Positions 17,919-25,503 of a stretch of DNA of 39,973 nt are shown in pieces. A model generated the notes under the pieces. That model saw only the letters and a program-made list of their open reading frames with translations, was not told where the DNA came from and ran no database searches. The position numbers and the translations under genes are program-made. Source of the stretch: an uncultured Ruminococcus sp. (GTDB taxonomy: Bacteria > Bacillota > Clostridia > UBA1381); NCBI GenBank assembly GCA_902796445.1, contig CADBPJ010000029.1:1-39973 (forward strand), read 5' to 3'. Position 1 is the first letter of the stretch. The number at the start of each line of letters is the position of its first letter.

Positions 17919-19121
17919 TCAATCTACCAAATCAGGGTTAAAGCTTTCTTTCCAAGGCAATCCCCACTTGTTAAGTGCATCCATAAACGGATCGGGGTCA
18001 AACTCCTCTATATTAAATACACCAGGTCCCTGCCATGTACCTGTCATAAGCATCATTGCACCAATCATTGCAGGCACGCCTGTTGTGTATGACACTGCCT
18101 GAGAGCCAACCTCACGATAGCACTCCTGATGGTCACAGGTATTGTATAAATAATACGTTTTTTCCTTGCCGTCCTTTTTGCCTATAAATATACAACCTAT
18201 ATTTGTCTTTCCTACAGTTCTCGGGCCCAATGATGCAGGATCGGGCAATACTGCCTTTAAAAACTGTAACGGGATTATCTCCTTGCCCTCATACATTATA
18301 GGCTCGATTGATGTCATACCCACATTTTCAAGGCACTTTAAATGTCTTAGATAGCTCTCGCCAAAGGTCATAAAGAAACGTATCCTCTTAATACCGGGGA
18401 TATTTATGGCAAGTGACTCGATTTCCTCGTGGTGCAAAAGGTACATATCCTTTTCACCGATTTCAGGGAAATCATACACTCTCTTTATCTCCATAGGCTC
18501 TGTTTCTACCCAATGTCCATCCTCCCAATAACTGCCCTTAGCACTTACCTCTCGGATATTTATTTCAGGGTTAAAATTCGTAGCAAACGGATAGCCATGA
18601 TCGCCTGCATTGCAATCAAGAATGTCAATGTAGTTTATCTCATCAAACTCGTGCTTTAATGCATATGCTGCAAACACACTTGTAACACCAGGGTCAAAGC
18701 CGCTGCCCAAAAGCGCAGTAATTCCCGCCTCCTTGAAACGGTCACGGTACTCCCACTGCCACTTGTATTCAAACTTTGCAGTGTCCTCAGGCTCATAGTT
18801 TGCAGTATCGACATAATGTGTCTTTGTTGCAAGGCAAGCGTCCATTATAGTCAAATCCTGATATGTCAGGGCAAGATTAAGCACTACATCAGGCTTAAAG
18901 CTGTTTATAAGCTCGATTAGCTCGTCTACATTATCAGCATCTACTTGCGCTGTATGAATAATTGTTTTTGATTTACCGCTAAGCTTGTCCTTTAGTGCAT
19001 CGCACTTTGACTTTGTGCGGCTTGCTATCATTATTTCCTCAAATACAGCATCGTTCTGTACACACTTATGAATAGCTACGGATGCAACGCCGCCGCAACC
19101 GATTATTAAACATTTTCCCAT
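17919..19121 (-). CDS. Carboxynorspermidine/carboxyspermidine dehydrogenase (saccharopine dehydrogenase family)
   Basis: This enzyme condenses aspartate semialdehyde with a diamine and reduces the imine with NADPH, giving carboxy(nor)spermidine for NspC. The 400-residue protein begins MGKCLIIGCGGVASVAIHKC with the dinucleotide-binding GCGGVA at residues 8-13. It has the family motifs DTANYEPED and LGSGFDPGVTSVFAAYA. The frame continues ten codons upstream, but AAAGGA precedes the ATG at 19121. It starts four bases after the speB stop. Confidence 0.93.
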   Translation of the reverse strand: MGKCLIIGCGGVASVAIHKCVQNDAVFEEIMIASRTKSKCDALKDKLSGKSKTIIHTAQVDADNVDELIELINSFKPDVVLNLALTYQDLTIMDACLATKTHYVDTANYEPEDTAKFEYKWQWEYRDRFKEAGITALLGSGFDPGVTSVFAAYALKHEFDEINYIDILDCNAGDHGYPFATNFNPEINIREVSAKGSYWEDGHWVETEPMEIKRVYDFPEIGEKDMYLLHHEEIESLAINIPGIKRIRFFMTFGESYLRHLKCLENVGMTSIEPIMYEGKEIIPLQFLKAVLPDPASLGPRTVGKTNIGCIFIGKKDGKEKTYYLYNTCDHQECYREVGSQAVSYTTGVPAMIGAMMLMTGTWQGPGVFNIEEFDPDPFMDALNKWGLPWKESFNPDLVD

Positions 19122-19125
19122 CTCT

Positions 19126-19983
19126 TTAGTTCCTTTCTTTATATACAGCAATCAATAATTCTCTCATTACCTTTAACGCAACCGCAGTTGATGCACCGCT
19201 TGCATCAAGCATAGGCGAAAGCTCGTTTATATCCATTCCCACAATGTTAAGCTTTGATACCTTAAGTATTGCATCAAGTAACTCCGTAAAGCTTACACCT
19301 CCGGCTTCCGGTGTACCTGTGCCCGGGAATACCGAGGGATCAAGCACGTCAAGGTCAATCGTGAAATACACAGGCTTTCCCTTGAGGCTTTCTATTACGT
19401 CATCGAGTCCGTCAAAATTAAATTTTTGGGTTTTTACGTGGTTCTTACCCCATTCAAATTCAGCACGTTCCCCACTGCGTATTCCGAACTGATATATTTT
19501 ATCATCTCCCACCATATCCCAGACACGGTGTATAACCGATGCATGGGAAAGCGTTGCACCAAGATACTCATCACGCAAATCTGCATGAGCATCAAAGTGT
19601 ATGACATGTAAATCAGGGTATTTTTCATATACTGCACGTACAGCTCCCAACGTCACAAGGTGCTCACCGCCTATCATAAGCGGAAGCTTGTCACTATCAA
19701 GGATTTTCCGTGTATGATTTTCTATATCGCCCAACGCCTTTTGTGTATCGCCAAAACACAGCTCAAGATCTCCCGAGTCGAATATCTCAATATCCTCCAA
19801 GTCCAAATCCTGATACGGACTATATGTTTCAAGTCCGTAGGACTCGGCACGCATATATCGTGATGCAAACCGCGTTCCGGGTCTATACGACGTCGTAGAA
19901 TCAAATGGTGCACCGAAAATCACTATTTTGCTGTCACAAAATTCACTGTCACAGCCTAAAAAAGTTTCTATATTCTTTTGCAT
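19126..19983 (-). CDS. speB: Agmatinase (agmatine ureohydrolase)
   Basis: SpeB hydrolyses agmatine to putrescine and urea. The 285-residue protein has the ureohydrolase dimanganese ligands: His108 in GGEHLVT, Asp131-x-His133-x-Asp135 in HFDAHADLRDEY, and the later DLDVLDPS pair; DSTTSYRPGTRF is also typical. The frame is open upstream for 20 codons, but GTGGGGGAT precedes the ATG at 19983. First gene of a three-gene operon that takes agmatine to spermidine; the arginine decarboxylase needed to make agmatine is not in this window. Confidence 0.93.
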   Translation of the reverse strand: MQKNIETFLGCDSEFCDSKIVIFGAPFDSTTSYRPGTRFASRYMRAESYGLETYSPYQDLDLEDIEIFDSGDLELCFGDTQKALGDIENHTRKILDSDKLPLMIGGEHLVTLGAVRAVYEKYPDLHVIHFDAHADLRDEYLGATLSHASVIHRVWDMVGDDKIYQFGIRSGERAEFEWGKNHVKTQKFNFDGLDDVIESLKGKPVYFTIDLDVLDPSVFPGTGTPEAGGVSFTELLDAILKVSKLNIVGMDINELSPMLDASGASTAVALKVMRELLIAVYKERN

Positions 19984-20014
19984 GGCAATCCCCCACTCAC
20001 AAAATCTTGGTATA

Positions 20015-20043
20015 AGTATATCATACCTTAAAAAAAAATGCAA
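20015..20043 (-). promoter_or_regulatory. Promoter of the speB-dehydrogenase-nspC operon
   Basis: Minus-strand TTGCAT (20038-20043), 17-bp spacer containing an A/T tract, TATACT (20015-20020); speB starts about 32 bases downstream. Confidence 0.7.
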
Positions 20044-20046
20044 GCA

Positions 20047-20286
20047 TCAATAAAGCTTTATATAGTCATTTTTAGGAGAATGTAAAAACTTTGTCTTGTA
20101 TGCCCTATAAAAGGACGTGTAATCATTAAATCCGCACTTTGTGTATACTGATGTAGGTTTTTCGCCACGAACAAGAAGCTCCTTTGCCAAAATCAGCCGT
20201 TTAGCAGTTATGTATTCCCATACCGTAGAGCCTGTCACATTTCTGAATTTGCGGTTAAGTTGAGATTTACTTATAAACGGAGCAGG
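20047..20286 (-). pseudogene. C-terminal fragment of an AraC-family regulator
   Basis: About 76 codons encode the AraC DNA-binding domain: [33 protein letters not shown], then KCGFNDYTSFYRAYKTKF. Upstream of about 20286 the frame stays open but reads the antisense of an SDR gene and has no AraC-like sequence, so the sensor domain and first part are lost. There is no start or ribosome site. It is half of a broken divergent pair (see the adjacent SDR fragment). Confidence 0.8.
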
Positions 20287-20845
20287 CGGAAACAACCCAA
20301 GAGCAACAACAGACAAGGAGTATTTTGAAACAGGAGATATAGATGCTGATACAAAGAGCTTTTTTGATTTAGATGCAGACGGTGTGGCATTTGTATTCAA
20401 TCTTAACTTTCTCGGCGTTCTTATTCCGACACAGATTTTCGCAAAGCAGATGATAGGAAAAGAAGGTTGTAATATTTTAAATATTTCAAGTATGAATGCA
20501 TTTACACCGCTTACAAAAATCCCTGCATATTCAGGCGCAAAGGCGGCTGTATCAAATTTCACACAATGGCTTGCCGTGCATTTTTCTAAAGTTGGTATTC
20601 GTGTAAACGCCATTGCACCCGGATTTTTCTCGACAAAGCAAAATGCGAGCCTTTTGTTTAACGCAGACGGAACTCCCACTCCAAGAACAGGAAAAATATT
20701 AGCGGCAACGCCAATGGGCAGATTTGGCGAGGCAAATGAACTTGAAGGCAGTATACTGTTTTCGCTCAACAACGATGCCGCAGGCTTTATAACAGGTGTT
20801 GTATTGCCCGTTGACGGCGGTTTCTCGGCATATTCGGGAGTATAA
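20264..20845 (+). pseudogene. C-terminal fragment of an SDR sugar-acid oxidoreductase
   Basis: In-frame protein sequence begins abruptly at [16 protein letters not shown] (20264) and runs through [25 protein letters not shown] (catalytic Ser), YSGAKAA (Tyr-x3-Lys) and the C-terminal [12 protein letters not shown]. This looks like the D-mannonate/fructuronate reductase-like SDR group. The N-terminal TGxxxGIG cofactor motif and about 80-90 residues are missing, and a stop (TGA at 20261) lies just upstream. A GTG at 20384 could start a shorter peptide, but it would lack the cofactor site, so the gene is dead. Confidence 0.8.
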
Positions 20846-20860
20846 TTCAAGAAGTCCAAG

Positions 20861-20902
20861 GGGACATATAAAAACGGGCAATGCGTCGCTTTTATATGTC
20901 CC
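20861..20902. repeat. Perfect 13-bp inverted repeat
   Basis: GGGACATATAAAA (20861-20873) and TTTTATATGTCCC (20890-20902), 16-base loop. It lies between the ends of two convergent genes. Neither strand has a T-run after the stem, so it is not a classic terminator. It might be a dispersed repeat. Confidence 0.6.
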
Positions 20903-20905
20903 TCA

Positions 20906-21751
20906 TTATATGCTCAAATATTTCGACGGCGGTATTCCCATGATTTTTTTGAACGTCTTTGAATAGTGATAAATATCACAAAATCCGCACAGCTGCGCAA
21001 TTTCGGAAATTGTATGCTTTTTTTCTGCCAAAAGGTCTATAGAATGATAGACACGTGTCCGCATCAGGTATCGGTGGAGCGGCAGGCCTGTTGAGATTTT
21101 TATAAGCTTGCTAATATAATTCGGATGCAAATTCAGAGCTTTTCCGATTATTTTATTTGAAAGCTGTTTATCTATATTTTCGTTTATATATCCTATGACA
21201 ATGTTTGCAATTTCTTTATTTCCATTGTACTTCTGCCCCTGCTGTTCTCTCAAACATTCCAATAATAGTTCTGATAAAATATTCGCCGTAATATCTTCAA
21301 AGTACAGCAGCTTTTGTGAATATTCGCGTTCAATTCGGCTAAGTCTTGATGAAAATTTCTTCATTTCTCTTATATATGTAACCTCATTAAAAACAGGTAC
21401 TTTTAATTCTTCCAAATTTTCCAAAACATAATGCGAATCAAAAAAATCAAATTCAACAGGCGGTATTGGTTTTTTGAGTGTTACATTAGATTGAGTATAA
21501 TCAAAATTCAATGCTATATAAACTGCCTTACTTTGAGGCGTCAGGAGCTGATATTTATTCCCCGATGGTATAATCAGAACATCACCTTTATTTAAAATAT
21601 ACTGTTCTTCCTCTGTCCATATTTGGGCTGTGCCCTCATACATATAAAAAAATCTGTGATCATATGGAATTGTTGGTTTATAGTCCGCATTTCTATCTAT
21701 GGGAATATAATGGGCATACCTTATAAAAGGATGTATTTTTGATATATTCAT
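20906..21751 (-). CDS. AraC-family transcriptional regulator of the isomerase locus
   Basis: 281 residues: an N-terminal cupin sensor (PYDHRFFYMYEGTAQIW, then NKGDVLIIPSGNKYQLL), a middle helical linker (about 120-175), and the two helix-turn-helix units (LSNKIIGKALNLHPNYISKL and HTISEIAQLCGFCDIYHYSK) ending KIMGIPPSKYLS. AAGGGGG precedes the ATG. It is divergent from the isomerase operon and shares with it a palindromic promoter, so it most likely senses a sugar and controls that operon and itself. Confidence 0.93.
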   Translation of the reverse strand: MNISKIHPFIRYAHYIPIDRNADYKPTIPYDHRFFYMYEGTAQIWTEEEQYILNKGDVLIIPSGNKYQLLTPQSKAVYIALNFDYTQSNVTLKKPIPPVEFDFFDSHYVLENLEELKVPVFNEVTYIREMKKFSSRLSRIEREYSQKLLYFEDITANILSELLLECLREQQGQKYNGNKEIANIVIGYINENIDKQLSNKIIGKALNLHPNYISKLIKISTGLPLHRYLMRTRVYHSIDLLAEKKHTISEIAQLCGFCDIYHYSKTFKKIMGIPPSKYLSI

Positions 21752-21802
21752 TCCAAAGCCCCCTTAGATTTATTTTATACAAATTTTAGTTTATATTATA
21801 CA

Positions 21803-21834
21803 TTGATTATATCACAAAACAACGATATAATCAA
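21803..21834. promoter_or_regulatory. Palindromic bidirectional promoter/operator
   Basis: TTGATTATATC (21803-21813) and GATATAATCAA (21824-21834) are perfect inverted copies around a 10-base centre. Each strand therefore reads TTGATT - 17 bp - TATAAT: plus strand 21803-21808 and 21826-21831, and the mirror image on the minus strand. One serves the isomerase operon, the other the AraC gene. Confidence 0.8.
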
Positions 21835-21863
21835 GATAATTTATAAAAAGGAGGTTGTTTGAT

Positions 21864-23309
21864 ATGATACAAAGAAAATCAAAAAGAACAGCAAGAATAG
21901 GTGTTTTTGCAGTAATTCACGAAATTTATTTTGAACAGTTTGATGGACTGCGGGACAGTCTTTACGGTTATCACAATGACTTAATTGACATAATCAAAAC
22001 AAATGATGTTGAGGTTGTCGATTTTGGATTTGTAGGCAACAACCAGAGGGCTTACGAGGTCGCAGAAGAAATCAAAAAACAAAATATAGACCTTTTAATG
22101 TGCAATATGATTACATATGCAACATCATCTGTGTTTGCACCAATTCTTCTCGGCTGTGACATTCCTATGATTTTAGTTGCTCTTCAGCCGCTTTCAAAAC
22201 TTGATTATACAAAGGCCAATACCTTTATGCAGTTAGAAAATGATAATATATGTGCTGTCCCTGAATTTATGGGTGTGGCAAACAGACTCAGAAAGAAGAT
22301 ACATGATGTAATAATAGGCACACTTTATGATGATGAGGATGCAAGGGCAGAGCTTTCGAAATGGTGTAATATCGCAATGGTTATCCATAGCTTAAAGGGT
22401 GCGAGAATGGGACTTATGGGCCATACAATGGAGGCAATGTATGATATGCACGCAGATCCGACTGCGATTTCTTCAGCGTTCGGTATTCACGTACCTCTTT
22501 TGGAAATAGATGATGTCGTAGAAGTGTATAACGAAATAACAGAGGAAGAAATACAGGCAAAAATCAACGTCATTGATGAAGAGTTTGATATGCCCGATCC
22601 TAAGAGTGACCCAATAACAACCAAGCTTACGGATGCGGATAAGCTTCAGGCGGCAAAATCAGCAGTTGCACTCGATCGACTTGTTGAAAAATATAACCTG
22701 ACAGGACTTGCTTACTATTATGAGGGTCTTGATAATACCATTCAGAGAACGATTTCTTCGACTTTTATAGTCGGCAACTCTATTCTTAACGCACAAGGAA
22801 TTCCTATGTGCGGTGAGTTTGATATAAAAACCTGTATAGCAATGCTTATTATGGACAGACTCAACATCGGAGGCAGTTTTGCGGAGTTTCACCCATTCGA
22901 TTTTGACGAGGACTTTATTCTTGTAGGTCACGACGGTCCACATCATCTTGCGATTGCAGACGGAAAGCCGATATTGAGAAGTCTTAAGAAATATCACGGC
23001 AAACCAGGAAGCGGTGCAGGCGTAGAGTTTAAAATAAAAGAAGGGCCTATCACGATGCTCGGTATAACTCAAAACTATGACGGTAAGTTCAAATTCGTTA
23101 TTGGAGAAGGATTTTCAAAGGCAGGTCCTATACCTCCGACAGGAAACACAAATACTCGAGGATTTTTTGAGCCGACCACAAAGGAATTTATAAAGAAATG
23201 GGTAATGGAAGGCCCGACACATCACTATGCATTGGGTATTGGTCACCATGCAGATGAACTTGCAAAGATTGCCGATATTTTAGGAATAGAAAGGGTGATT
23301 GTAAAATGA
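21864..23309 (+). CDS. L-fucose/L-arabinose isomerase family protein
   Basis: 481 residues. The fold and motifs follow the fucose/arabinose isomerase family: an N-terminal Rossmann-like region (RIGVFAVIHEIYFEQF; a VALQPLSKL strand), then manganese-site acids in CGEFDIKT and AEFHPFDF, and histidines in GHDGPHHL and HHYALGIGHH. The exact sugar is unknown. The ATG at 21864 has AAAGGAGG eight bases upstream; a TTG three codons earlier overlaps that site and is rejected. The stop overlaps the start of the next gene by four bases. Confidence 0.85.
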   Translation: MIQRKSKRTARIGVFAVIHEIYFEQFDGLRDSLYGYHNDLIDIIKTNDVEVVDFGFVGNNQRAYEVAEEIKKQNIDLLMCNMITYATSSVFAPILLGCDIPMILVALQPLSKLDYTKANTFMQLENDNICAVPEFMGVANRLRKKIHDVIIGTLYDDEDARAELSKWCNIAMVIHSLKGARMGLMGHTMEAMYDMHADPTAISSAFGIHVPLLEIDDVVEVYNEITEEEIQAKINVIDEEFDMPDPKSDPITTKLTDADKLQAAKSAVALDRLVEKYNLTGLAYYYEGLDNTIQRTISSTFIVGNSILNAQGIPMCGEFDIKTCIAMLIMDRLNIGGSFAEFHPFDFDEDFILVGHDGPHHLAIADGKPILRSLKKYHGKPGSGAGVEFKIKEGPITMLGITQNYDGKFKFVIGEGFSKAGPIPPTGNTNTRGFFEPTTKEFIKKWVMEGPTHHYALGIGHHADELAKIADILGIERVIVK

Positions 23310-25423
23310 AAAACATAACACTTGAAATGAGTCTTAAGCCGTTTAAAGAGACAAATAGCGAATACATAGAAAACGTGTGCCGTATATTTTTCACACAGTG
23401 GGCACCACTCTTGAAGCAAGCAGATACCGTATCGGTTATGCTCTGGTCAGCAGACGGCAGCGAAATTCTTGACTACACAGGCGACAAAGAGCAAAGCTTT
23501 GAATGGGCATATAGAATTGGCGATGCAAACAAGCCTGAGGCTCCCGATGCAAATAATTGGCGTACAAATTCAAAAAAGATTTACCTACATTCAGCAAATT
23601 ACTTGTATATAGAAAATCCACCGACTATGACATATGCAATTCTTGCTGATATTATAAAGACAATTAAAGCGGTCGGAAGAGAGCTTACAGGCGGCAAAAA
23701 AATCACCGTAGGCGCAACATTTGATCCCGGTCCTGAATTTGCAAAATCATCATTCAAGTATCAGCGTCATAACGAGATATGCCTTGGTAATGATATGGGA
23801 AAAGCCACTATGGTTTGTTGTTATGGTGTTTTAAACGGTGATACGAACAAATATGCCGCATATCCTCACGGTATACCCGACGGTACAAAATTCGGAACGT
23901 TTTTAGGTAAGCAGTCAGAAATTTTTCTTTCCGATATGGGCTATGACTATATATGGCTTTCAAACGGACTTGGATTTGGCAGAGAGACGTGGTCAGCGCT
24001 TGGCGCACTCTATGACGGAGAAAACTTTAACGCATCGACTCTTGATGAAATCAAAGATTGCGTAACCGAGTTCTGGGATTTATTTACAGCTGAATGTACC
24101 TTCCCTATCCAGGTTCGTGGTACAAATATGTCTATGGGAATAGACCTCTCAACAGATGGTGTTCCACTTAAAACAATTTATGATTCTGTTGACGGTATTC
24201 TGCCTCCGCCGAACTCTCCGTGGGCCGCTCTTAACGGCAATTTCGGCTTGGAGCTTATGGGATATATGTCAAGAATATCCTATATTCCCGACAAGGCTTT
24301 TCTTTTAAGATATTATATTCATGATCCGTGGTGGATGAACTCTCCGTGGTATGACAGATACAACAGCCAGCCACACGACATTTATCTGCCGTTTGCAATT
24401 TCGAGAATAGATGAGGACGGCAAGGTTAATACGCCTACTAATCTGAATATACTAACAATAGACAACGCTTTAGGCGATATGCCCGACAGCTGTGTGTATG
24501 AACCCCTACCCCACCTGATGAAGGCAATAAAGGAGATGCCCGATGAACTATCACCTATCGTATGGGTATACCCGTTTGACGAATATTCTGCTGCTGATAA
24601 CGAATATATGTTAAAATCAATGAATGATGAGGATTGGTATATTGCAAATTCAATAACCGCGGGATGCCCCATATCCTCCGTAACAACAACTGATATATTC
24701 AAAAAGCAGGACAAGAGTATCTACAAATCCTCTGTTATAGTCACTCCTGTTCCGTATACGGATAAATTCCGTGACGAGATTGAAAAGTTCATTGATAATG
24801 GCGGAAGAGTAATATTCTACGGCGACAAAAACAGATGCAGTGATATTTGTAACTGCCAATATGCAGATGATGAGGTTTCTATTCTTGATGCTCTCAAAAA
24901 ATATGGTGTCTCCATAGTATATGAAAAGCACAGTAATGAAAAATCACCCGTCATAATGTGTCACAGATACAATAACGCATTTATATATTCGGTATTCTCA
25001 CCGTCAACAACGGTTAAAACTCTTATGAAATTTCCGTATGGTGCTCCAATTCTTGACGGATACGACACTATCCTTGAAAACGGATACGCATCGTATCATT
25101 TCCCAAAGGCCGAGCACAGGGAGTGTAGATTTTTCGTTGAACAAAATGACGGCGTTGTAAGCTGTTACGAAATACCGCCTATAAGTTGTGAATATAGACG
25201 AAGAATAGAGATAAACGGACTAAAAAATGCCACAGTCAGATTTTTAGCAGAGCAATATTGCAAGGATAATATACACGCTGTACTAAATCCCTACCCATTC
25301 AGTGACGAATACACTTACGCAGACGAATTTGAAAGCCAATACGTTGAAATTGACGGAATTGCGTTTTTCGAGGCAAGAAATATGACAGGAAAGCTTGTTG
25401 TTTCCATGCCGTTTAAAAATTGA
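23306..25423 (+). CDS. Large protein of unknown function, coupled to the isomerase gene
   Basis: 705 residues, no signal peptide. I do not recognise a named family. The first ~450 residues are rich in Trp, Asp and Glu in a pattern resembling a carbohydrate-active TIM-barrel (EMSLKPFKETN, GATFDPGPEFAKSSFKYQR, DYIWLSNGLGFGRETWS). A later segment (about 480-590: VIVTPVPYTDKFRDEIEKFI, DNGGRVIFYGDKN) resembles the flavodoxin-like domain that follows the barrel in some beta-galactosidases, and the tail looks like a beta sandwich. It starts within the isomerase stop (ATGA), so the two are made together and probably act on the same sugar. Confidence 0.75.
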   Translation: MKNITLEMSLKPFKETNSEYIENVCRIFFTQWAPLLKQADTVSVMLWSADGSEILDYTGDKEQSFEWAYRIGDANKPEAPDANNWRTNSKKIYLHSANYLYIENPPTMTYAILADIIKTIKAVGRELTGGKKITVGATFDPGPEFAKSSFKYQRHNEICLGNDMGKATMVCCYGVLNGDTNKYAAYPHGIPDGTKFGTFLGKQSEIFLSDMGYDYIWLSNGLGFGRETWSALGALYDGENFNASTLDEIKDCVTEFWDLFTAECTFPIQVRGTNMSMGIDLSTDGVPLKTIYDSVDGILPPPNSPWAALNGNFGLELMGYMSRISYIPDKAFLLRYYIHDPWWMNSPWYDRYNSQPHDIYLPFAISRIDEDGKVNTPTNLNILTIDNALGDMPDSCVYEPLPHLMKAIKEMPDELSPIVWVYPFDEYSAADNEYMLKSMNDEDWYIANSITAGCPISSVTTTDIFKKQDKSIYKSSVIVTPVPYTDKFRDEIEKFIDNGGRVIFYGDKNRCSDICNCQYADDEVSILDALKKYGVSIVYEKHSNEKSPVIMCHRYNNAFIYSVFSPSTTVKTLMKFPYGAPILDGYDTILENGYASYHFPKAEHRECRFFVEQNDGVVSCYEIPPISCEYRRRIEINGLKNATVRFLAEQYCKDNIHAVLNPYPFSDEYTYADEFESQYVEIDGIAFFEARNMTGKLVVSMPFKN

Positions 25424-25436
25424 TATTATTGTCAAA

Positions 25437-25477
25437 AAGAACCGCTTGACCCTTGTGGGTTAAACGGTTCTTTTTCT
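25437..25477. terminator. Two-way terminator after the isomerase operon
   Basis: AAGAACCG-c-TTGACCC pairs with GGGTTAA-a-CGGTTCTT (loop TTGT, one G-U pair, one internal mismatch). TTTTT follows on both strands. It separates the operon from the convergent GH31 gene. Confidence 0.82.
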
Positions 25478-25503
25478 TATATAACCTTAGTATATGGACA
25501 ATT

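Noticed and set aside
20047-20859. One continuous 270-codon open frame on the minus strand.
   Set aside because: Only the last ~76 codons look like AraC. The rest is antisense to the SDR fragment and has no protein-like sequence, so it is not one gene.
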